From contig JANNGZ010000187.1 of assembly GCA_031404155.1 (NCBI GenBank), positions 1 through 8,372 on the forward strand: a stretch of DNA of 8,372 nt, read 5' to 3'. The DNA is from JANNGZ01 sp031404155 (GTDB taxonomy: Bacteria > Pseudomonadota > Gammaproteobacteria > Burkholderiales > Burkholderiaceae_C). The first letter of the stretch is position 1. The number at the start of each line of letters is the position of its first letter. Under the pieces are notes generated by a model. That model was not told where the DNA came from and made no database searches. It saw only the letters and a program-made list of their open reading frames with translations. Both the position numbers and the translations under genes were made by a program. Shown one piece after another: positions 1 to 8,372 of this stretch.

Positions 1-1387
1 AGGGCGCGGCGCAGGGCGCGCTCGCATTCTTCGGCGCTGAAGCGCTCGAAGACGAAGCCGGTGGCGCGGTCGTCGGCCAGGTCTTCCAGCGTGCAATCCA
101 CCACCGTGTCGGCCAGGCCGCCGACGCGGTGCACCAGCGGCAGCGTGCCGTACTTCAGGCCGTAGAGCTGGGTCAGGCCGCAGGGCTCGAAGCGCGAGGG
201 CACCAGGATCACGTCGCCGCCAGCGATGAGGCGGTGCGCCAGCGCTTCGTCGTACCCCACCCGCAGCGCCACCGAACGCGGTTGCGCCCGCGCCCGTTGT
301 TCGAAGGCCTGCTGCAAGGCTGCGTCGCCGCTGCCGAGCAAGGCGAGCTGGCCGCCCGCGGCGACGATGCGTGGCACCAGCGCAGCCACGAGGTGCAGCC
401 CCTTCTGCTCGGTGAGCCGGCTCACCACCACGAACAGCGGCGCGTCGGCGCGCACATCGAGCTTGAACTCGCGCTGCAGCGCCACCTTGTTGGCCGTCTT
501 GGCCGACAGCCCTGCCGCGCTGTAGCGCTGCGCGATCAAGGCGTCGCTGGCCGGGTTCCACACCGTGTCGTCGACGCCGTTGAGGATGCCGCTGACGCTG
601 CCCTGCTCACGCGCGGCCTTTTCGCGCAGCACACCGTCGAGGCCGCAGCCCTGCTCGGGCCCGAGGATCTCGCGCGCATAACTCGGGCTCACCGTGGTGA
701 TGCGGTCGGCGTAATGCAGCCCGGCCTTCATGAACGAGAGCTGGCCGTGGAACTCCAGGCCCTGCATCGCAAACGCCCTCTCGGGCAACCCGAGGCCGGC
801 AAACACCTCGGGCGCGAAGACACCCTGGTAGGCCAGGTTGTGCACCGTGAACACCGAGGCCGCGCGGCTCAAGCCCGCCGCGCGCGCGAAGTGCAGATAG
901 GCACCCGCCAGCCCGGCATGCCAGTCGTGGCCATGCACCACCTGCGGCAGCCACGTGTGATCGAGCCCCTCGGCGAGCTGGGCCGCGGCCAGGCCGAGCA
1001 GGGCGAAGCGGTGGTGGTTGTCCGGGTAGGCACGTTGTTGTTCGTCTTGGTAGGGGTTGCCCGGCCGCTGGTACAGGCCCGCGTGTTCGACGAGGTAGGC
1101 GTTGATGCCCAGTGGCGCCAGCGTGCCGCGCAACACCTGGGCCGGCTCGCCGCCCCAGGGCAGCACCACGCGGCCGACCGCCACCGGGTCACGCAGGCCC
1201 TCGCGCAAGCCCTCACGCAACGACGGGAAGCCCGGCAGCAGGGCGCGCACTTCGCAGCCCTGGCGTGCCAGCGCAGCCGGCAGCGCGCCGGTCACGTCGG
1301 CGAGGCCGCCGGTCTTGAGCAGCGGGAAGATCTCCGCGCTGACCTGAAGCACCCGCAGGCCGCCGCTTTTCATCGAAGCGCCCGGCA

Positions 1388-1388
<1 letters not shown>
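1..1388 (-). CDS. glgA: Glycogen synthase (ADP-glucose type), 3' end cut by window edge
   Basis: GT5-family glycosyltransferase that adds glucose from ADP-glucose to the non-reducing end of an alpha-1,4-glucan in the cytoplasm. About 462 codons are visible and the frame runs open off the left edge. Family members are roughly 475-490 residues, so only a short C-terminal piece is missing. With the start at 1388, the ADP-glucose-binding KTGGLADV motif is at residues 25-32, HGHDWHAGL at 152-160, TVHNLAYQG at 181-189, VVSRLTEQKG at 321-330, and the catalytic-region SRFEPCGLTQLYGLKYG at 398-414 with the conserved glutamate E401. The ATG at 1386-1388 shares its A with the glgC stop (TGATG), which favours this start. 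An in-frame ATG at 1371-1373 would give an N-terminus closer to the usual family start (MKSGGLRVLQ). Neither has a strong ribosome binding site, so translation is probably coupled to glgC. Function is certain; the exact start is not. Confidence 0.95.
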
Positions 1389-2650
<1,262 letters not shown>

Positions 2651-2656
2651 CGGGGG

Positions 2657-2663
2657 TCTCCTC
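2657..2663 (-). promoter_or_regulatory. Shine-Dalgarno site of glgC
   Basis: On the minus strand the bases read GAGGAGA and are followed by a 6-base spacer before the ATG at 2650. This is the strongest ribosome binding site in the window. It decides the glgC start against the in-frame upstream ATG at 2710, which would add an Arg/Ser/Pro-rich N-terminal extension. Confidence 0.8.
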
Positions 2664-2752
2664 GTGCTGTCCCGCGGCGGGCTGTGTCGCCGGTGCGAGC
2701 AGCTTGCCATGCCGCCCGCACGCTGACCAGCGAGCCGGCCCTGAGTGGCGCA

Positions 2753-2766
2753 GCGCTCAAGAGCGC
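2753..2766. repeat. Short inverted repeat downstream of the small gene
   Basis: GCGCTC (2753-2758) and GAGCGC (2761-2766) are perfect inverted copies separated by AA. As RNA this could form a five-pair stem with a CAAG or CUUG loop. It lies 19 bases past the stop of the GDCCVxC gene in the transcribed direction. No T-run follows it, so it does not qualify as an intrinsic terminator. It could equally be a chance palindrome in GC-rich sequence. Confidence 0.3.
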
Positions 2767-2785
2767 GTCGCTCGTTCTTGGCGAT

Positions 2786-3007
2786 TCAGGCGCAGAAGAA
2801 CCCGTCGCCCTGCTGCATCGGCGGGCATTGCTGCGTGCCGTAGGAGCAGAAGACGCAGCAGTCGCCAGGCTTTGGTTTGAGCACGCTGTGGCAGCGCTCG
2901 CACTCGTAGAACCACTGGCAGGCGTCGGTGGGCATGGTCTCGGCTTTCACGTGCCCGCACCGGGGGCAGGTGAGGGCGGACTCGAGAACCAAGGGTTTTG
3001 GGTTCAT
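2786..3007 (-). CDS. Small cysteine-rich GDCCVxC-motif protein
   Basis: A 73-residue protein with ten cysteines (14, 17, 30, 36, 39, 50, 51, 54, 61, 72) and no signal peptide or membrane segment, so probably cytoplasmic. Two CxxC pairs (CPRC 14-17, CERC 36-39) look like a small zinc ribbon. They are followed by the diagnostic GDCCVFCSYGTQQCPP (48-63). I recognise this as the group annotated as GDCCVxC-domain (seleno)proteins. In this copy every cysteine of the motif is an ordinary TGC codon. The function is unknown; metal binding or thiol redox chemistry is an inference from cysteine spacing. The ATG at 3007 is the first possible start after the sdaA stop in this frame, but I see no clear ribosome binding site. 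It begins 51 bases after sdaA, in the same direction, so co-transcription is likely. Confidence 0.85.
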   Translation of the reverse strand: MNPKPLVLESALTCPRCGHVKAETMPTDACQWFYECERCHSVLKPKPGDCCVFCSYGTQQCPPMQQGDGFFCA

Positions 3008-3058
3008 TGCGGCAGCAGGTTTGCACGGGTTGAGGAGCCTCGAACGAAGGACAGCAGT

Positions 3059-4495
<1,437 letters not shown>

Positions 4496-4512
4496 CGTGA
4501 ACCCGCTTTCTG

Positions 4513-5364
4513 TTATGGGCGCAACGCCGCGTCGACCGCGGCCAGCACCTGCGAGCGTACGTCCGCGCGCAGCAGCGCGTCGATGTGTTCGGTTTCGGCG
4601 ACGCGGATCAGCCGCTTTGGCTCGTTCGCCGCCGCATGCATCGCCACGCTGTGTTCGATGCCGATCACCGCGTCGCGCTCACCATGCAGGAAGAGCACCG
4701 GGCCCCGCATTTGGCCGATGGCCGCGAGCGGGTCTTCGTCGCTGCCCGGCAGGAACATGCCGGCGAGCGGCGCAAACAGGCCGAGCGCGCTGCCGCGTGT
4801 GGCCTCCAACGCGATGCGCTGGTAGCCGGCAAAGGGCGAGTCGGCGATCAACATCACGATGTCCTTGGCGCCGCCGGTTTTCAGGTCGGCCTGCTCCTGC
4901 ACCAGCGCACGGATGGCACTCGCCGCGCCCATGCTCTGGCCGAGCAGCACGATCGGCAGCCCGGGCGCCTCGCGCCGCGCCAGCGCTATCGCCGCGCGGG
5001 TGTCGGCTACCACGCCGTTCAAAGTCGGTTTGCCCTGGCTCTTGCCGAAGCCGCGGTAGTCGAAGGTGAAGAGGTTGAAGCCCTCGCCCGGCAGCCACTT
5101 GACGAAGGGCAGGTGGTTGCTGATGTTGGCCGCGTTGCCATGCACATGCACGACGGTCGCGCGCCCGGCGCCGCTCGTGGGCGCGAACCACCAGCCGTGC
5201 AGTTGCGAGCCGTCCACCGCCGCGAAGTGGATGTCGCGCGGCGTCAGGCCGAAGCGCGCGGGGTCGGTGTACGGGTGGTTGTCCGGGCGAAAGAACAGGC
5301 CGTCGATGCAGGCGGTGAGCATGAACGGCGAGGCTAGCGCGGCCAGCAGGAGACGGCGTCGCAT
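4513..5364 (-). CDS. Alpha/beta hydrolase with lipoprotein signal peptide
   Basis: A 283-residue serine hydrolase of the alpha/beta fold, resembling the S33/BEM46/YfhR-like group; its substrate cannot be told from sequence. The apparent catalytic triad is S144 in GQSMG (142-146), D231 in HGERDAVIG (227-235) and H260 in TEHID (258-262). HVHGN (73-77) forms the oxyanion-hole region and FDYRGFGKSQG (101-111) is the conserved strand-loop before the nucleophile. The N-terminus MRRR plus a hydrophobic stretch ends in LTAC (16-19), a lipobox. The protein is therefore probably acylated at C19 and faces the periplasm. The residue after the cysteine is isoleucine, not aspartate, which would favour transfer to the outer membrane. 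It starts 38 bases after gcvP and ends 17 bases before sdaA, so it is likely co-transcribed, although nothing in its sequence ties it to glycine or serine metabolism. Confidence 0.9.
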   Translation of the reverse strand: MRRRLLLAALASPFMLTACIDGLFFRPDNHPYTDPARFGLTPRDIHFAAVDGSQLHGWWFAPTSGAGRATVVHVHGNAANISNHLPFVKWLPGEGFNLFTFDYRGFGKSQGKPTLNGVVADTRAAIALARREAPGLPIVLLGQSMGAASAIRALVQEQADLKTGGAKDIVMLIADSPFAGYQRIALEATRGSALGLFAPLAGMFLPGSDEDPLAAIGQMRGPVLFLHGERDAVIGIEHSVAMHAAANEPKRLIRVAETEHIDALLRADVRSQVLAAVDAALRP

Positions 5365-5402
5365 CGGATCACGATTCGCCGCGCCGCGTCAGGCGTACTC
5401 GC

Positions 5403-8300
5403 TCACGGGTATTCAGACAGCGGCACACACGAGCAGAACAGGTTGCGGTCGCCATAGACGTTGTCCACCCGGCCCACCGGGCACCAGTACTTGGCGCGGC
5501 GCAGGCTCGCCACCGGGAAGGCCGCGTCGTCGCGTGAATAGGCGTGCGGCCAGTCGGCCTTGAGCAGCGCCTCGGCGGTGTGCGGAGCGTTGCGCAGCGG
5601 GTTGTCGTCCTTCGGCCAGGCGCCGGACTCGACCTTTGCGATCTCGTGGCGGATCGCGACCATCGCATCGCAGAAGCGGTCCAGCTCGTGCAGCGACTCG
5701 CTCTCGGTCGGCTCCACCATCAGCGTGCCGGCCACCGGGAAGCTCAGCGTTGGCGCGTGAAAGCCGTAGTCGATCAGGCGCTTGGCCACGTCCTCGGCGC
5801 TGACGCCCGAGGTCTCCTTCAAGGGTCGCAAGTCGAGGATGCATTCATGCGCAACGCCGCCACCCTTGATGCCGGCGATCTCGCCGCTGTAGTGGATGTC
5901 GTAATGGTCGGCCAGCCGCGCGGCCACGTAGTTCGCCGCCAGGATCGCGGTCTCGGTCGCGGCGGTGAGGCCTTCGGTGCCCATCATGCGCACATACATC
6001 CACGAGATCGGCAGCACCGCCGCGTTGCCCAGTGGCGCCGCGCTCACCGCGCCGACGGTGCTCTGCTTGCCGGTGGCGGTGGCGTGCCCGGGCAGGAAGG
6101 GCACCAGGTCTTCGACCACACACACAGGCCCGACACCCGGCCCGCCGCCGCCGTGCGGAATGCAGAACGTCTTGTGCAGGTTGAGGTGGCTGACGTCGCC
6201 GCCGAACTCGCCCGGCGCCGCCACGCCGACCAGCGCGTTCATGTTCGCGCCGTCCACATACACCCGCCCGCCATGCTGGTGCACCAGCGCGCAAATCTCT
6301 TTCACATGGGTGTCGAAGACGCCGTAGGTGGAGGGGTAGGTGATCATCACCGCGGCCAGGTTCTTGCTGTGCTGCTCGCACTTGGCCTGGAGCTCGTCCA
6401 GGCTCACATTGCCCATCGCGTCGCACTTCACCACCACCACGTTCATGCCCGCCATCTGCGCGCTTGCCGGGTTGGTGCCATGCGCCGACTCCGGAATCAG
6501 GCAGACATGCCGGTGGCCTTCGCCACGCGCGGTTTGCCAGGCTTGGATAGCGAGCAGCCCGGCGTACTCCCCCTGCGAGCCGGCGTTGGGTTGCAGGCTG
6601 ATGCCGGCATAACCGGTGGCCTGCGCGAGCCAGGCGCAGAGCTGCTCGTTGAGCAGCGCATAACCCGCCAGTTGGTCGGCCGGCGCAAACGGGTGCACCT
6701 GCGCAAACTCCGGCCAGGTGATCGGGATCATCTCGCTTGTCGCGTTGAGCTTCATGGTGCAGGAGCCGAGCGGGATCATCGAGCGGTCGAGCGCCAAATC
6801 CTTGTCGGCCAAGCTGCGCAGGTAGCGCAGCATTTCGGTTTCGCTGTGGTGGGTGTTGAACACCGGGTGGGTGAGGAAGGGGCTGCTGCGGCGCAGGTGT
6901 TCCGGTATCAGCGGCGCGATGCCCTTTTCATGGGGCGCCAGCGACGGCAGCGCCTGCCCCGGGCCGGCAAACCAGCTCCAGATGCGCGCGATGTCCTCGC
7001 GCGTGGTGGTTTCGTCGAGCGCGATGCCGACATGTTGGGGCGACACGCGCCGCAGGTTCGCACCCGCGGCGCGCGCACGTTGCAGCACGCCTTCGGTGGC
7101 GTCGCCGGTCAACACGGTGAGCGTGTCGAAGGCGTGTGGGTTGAGCAGCCTCTGGCCGAGCGAGATCAGCCCGTCGGCCAGGATCGCGGTGTACGAGGCC
7201 ACCCGCTGCGCGATGCGCTTCAAACCCTGCGGCCCGTGGTAGACGGCGTACATGCTGGCGATGACCGCCAACAACACCTGCGCGGTGCAGATGTTCGAGG
7301 TGGCCTTCTCGCGCCGGATGTGCTGCTCGCGGGTCTGCAAGGCCAGCCGGTATGCCGGGTGGCCGTGCACGTCGACGCTGACGCCGACCAGCCGCCCCGG
7401 CATCGAACGCTTGAACTCGTCGCGGCAGGCCAGGTAGGCCGCATGCGGCCCGCCCGCGCCCATCGGCACGCCGAAGCGCTGGCTGTTGCCGACCACGATG
7501 TCCGCGCCCCATTCGCCGGGCGGCTTCAACAGGGTCAACGCGAGCAGGTCGGCAGCGACGATGAACGCGGCGCCCTTGGCATGCGCCGCGTCGGTGGGTG
7601 CCTGCATGTCGTGGATCAGCCCGGTGGTGGCAGGGTACTGCGCCACCACCGCGAAGTAGTCGTGCTGTTCCATCAACACCGGCGCCGGGCCGACCAGCAC
7701 CTGGATGCCGAGCGGCTTGGCGCGGGTCTGGATGACCTCGATGGTCTGCGGGTGGCAGTCGCTGGCCACGATCACGGTGTCGCTTTTGGATTTCACGCTG
7801 CGCTTGGCCAGCGTCATCGCCTCGGCGGCGGCGGTGGCTTCGTCGAGCATCGAGGCGTTGGCGATCGCCATGCCGGTGAGGTCGCAGACCATGGTCTGGA
7901 AGTTCACCAGCGCTTCCATCCGCCCTTGCGAAATCTCGGCCTGGTAGGGCGTGTACGCGGTGTACCAGGCCGGGTTCTCGAGGATGTTGCGCAGGATGAC
8001 GCCGGGCGTGTGCGTGCCGTGGTAACCCTGGCCGATGAAGCTCTTGAGCACCTGGTTCTTCGACGCGATGCTGCGCAGCTCGGCCAGGGCGTCGGCTTCG
8101 GTGACGGGAGCCGGAAGCTGCATCGGCGCGGCGCGGGCGATTGAGCGCGGCACGATGGCTTCGATCAGCGCACGGCGCGAGGCCGCGCCGATCACCGACA
8201 GCATCTGCCGCTCGTCGGCCGCGTCGGGGCCGATATGGCGGGCGGCAAATTCGGTGGCGTACTCGAGTTCGCCCAGGGGCTTCAAGGTGGACATCAGCAT
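5403..8300 (-). CDS. gcvP: Glycine dehydrogenase (decarboxylating), P-protein of the glycine cleavage system
   Basis: PLP enzyme that decarboxylates glycine and passes the aminomethyl group to the lipoyl arm of GcvH; GcvT then releases ammonia and methylene-tetrahydrofolate. It is the full-length single-chain form, 965 residues from this start, with two homologous halves. The N-terminal half begins with FAARHIGPD and contains SFIGQGYHGTHTP and the NSQRFGVPMGAGGPHAAYL region. The C-terminal half has MIPLGSCTMKLN and the PLP-lysine motif HLNLHKTFCIPHGGGGPG with K710. The end, KYWCPVGRVDNVYGDRNLFCSC, is typical of intact P-proteins. The start is uncertain: ATG at 8300, ATG at 8294 and GTG at 8324 are all in frame and none has a good ribosome binding site. 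I chose 8300. gcvT and gcvH, its usual partners, would be expected beyond the right edge, along with any glycine riboswitch. Confidence 0.97.
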   Translation of the reverse strand: MLMSTLKPLGELEYATEFAARHIGPDAADERQMLSVIGAASRRALIEAIVPRSIARAAPMQLPAPVTEADALAELRSIASKNQVLKSFIGQGYHGTHTPGVILRNILENPAWYTAYTPYQAEISQGRMEALVNFQTMVCDLTGMAIANASMLDEATAAAEAMTLAKRSVKSKSDTVIVASDCHPQTIEVIQTRAKPLGIQVLVGPAPVLMEQHDYFAVVAQYPATTGLIHDMQAPTDAAHAKGAAFIVAADLLALTLLKPPGEWGADIVVGNSQRFGVPMGAGGPHAAYLACRDEFKRSMPGRLVGVSVDVHGHPAYRLALQTREQHIRREKATSNICTAQVLLAVIASMYAVYHGPQGLKRIAQRVASYTAILADGLISLGQRLLNPHAFDTLTVLTGDATEGVLQRARAAGANLRRVSPQHVGIALDETTTREDIARIWSWFAGPGQALPSLAPHEKGIAPLIPEHLRRSSPFLTHPVFNTHHSETEMLRYLRSLADKDLALDRSMIPLGSCTMKLNATSEMIPITWPEFAQVHPFAPADQLAGYALLNEQLCAWLAQATGYAGISLQPNAGSQGEYAGLLAIQAWQTARGEGHRHVCLIPESAHGTNPASAQMAGMNVVVVKCDAMGNVSLDELQAKCEQHSKNLAAVMITYPSTYGVFDTHVKEICALVHQHGGRVYVDGANMNALVGVAAPGEFGGDVSHLNLHKTFCIPHGGGGPGVGPVCVVEDLVPFLPGHATATGKQSTVGAVSAAPLGNAAVLPISWMYVRMMGTEGLTAATETAILAANYVAARLADHYDIHYSGEIAGIKGGGVAHECILDLRPLKETSGVSAEDVAKRLIDYGFHAPTLSFPVAGTLMVEPTESESLHELDRFCDAMVAIRHEIAKVESGAWPKDDNPLRNAPHTAEALLKADWPHAYSRDDAAFPVASLRRAKYWCPVGRVDNVYGDRNLFCSCVPLSEYP

Positions 8301-8372
8301 GGTGGTGGGTGAGGGAAAAGGCACGGCAGGTCGGGGCAGGGCGCGGCGGGTTGCGCCTCGCGGCGAAGCGGG

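Larger units (their letters stand above)
2651..2785. other. Intergenic gap before glgC
   Basis: These 135 bases separate the stop of the small cysteine-rich gene from glgC and form the longest non-coding stretch in the window. On the minus strand they end with the glgC ribosome binding site. Near the upstream end is a short perfect inverted repeat (2753-2766). I find no convincing -35/-10 pair, but GC-rich betaproteobacterial promoters are hard to see by eye. A separate glgCA promoter here is plausible because the gap is much larger than the others in the cluster. Confidence 0.5.

Noticed and set aside
2651..2710. A glgC start at the in-frame ATG at 2710.
   Set aside because: The extra 20 residues are Arg/Ser/Pro-rich and unlike the family's N-terminus, while the ATG at 2650 has a well-spaced GAGGAGA.
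2753..2766. The GCGCTC-AA-GAGCGC palindrome as a rho-independent terminator after the small gene.
   Set aside because: The stem is short and no run of T follows in the transcribed direction.
5544..8144. A plus-strand open frame of 866 codons opposite gcvP.
   Set aside because: It is an antisense shadow of gcvP, with the same skewed composition and no motif. Stop-free antisense frames are common at this GC content.

Overview
The window is GC-rich and densely coding, and every gene I can support lies on the minus strand. In transcription order (right to left) they are gcvP, a lipoprotein-like alpha/beta hydrolase, sdaA, a small cysteine-rich GDCCVxC protein, glgC and glgA. glgA runs off the left edge. 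The codon bias, the single-chain GcvP, the single-chain iron-sulfur serine dehydratase and the GlgC/GlgA types fit a betaproteobacterium. My inference is Burkholderiales, perhaps the Rubrivivax/Leptothrix/Methylibium neighbourhood, but that comes from general resemblance and not from a search.

Right part (about 8300 to 3059): gcvP encodes the complete PLP-dependent P-protein of the glycine cleavage system. Its usual partners gcvT and gcvH are not in the window and probably lie just beyond the right edge. After 38 bases comes a 283-residue alpha/beta hydrolase with a lipobox. Seventeen bases further on is sdaA, which turns serine into pyruvate and ammonia. Together these suggest a route from glycine to pyruvate: cleavage yields methylene-tetrahydrofolate, serine hydroxymethyltransferase (encoded elsewhere) makes serine, and SdaA deaminates it.

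Left part (3058 to 1): a 73-residue protein with ten cysteines follows sdaA. Then comes a 135-base gap, then glgC and glgA, the two committed steps of bacterial glycogen synthesis. Their stop and start codons overlap (TGATG), which points to translational coupling. glgC has the clearest ribosome binding site in the window.

I see no RNA gene, mobile element, CRISPR array, convincing promoter or intrinsic terminator. The longest stretch without a gene is the 135-base gap before glgC. The very long plus-strand open frames, including one of 1124 codons, are shadows of the minus-strand genes. This is mostly ordinary core metabolism. The least understood items are the GDCCVxC protein and the lipoprotein hydrolase placed between two amino-acid catabolic genes.
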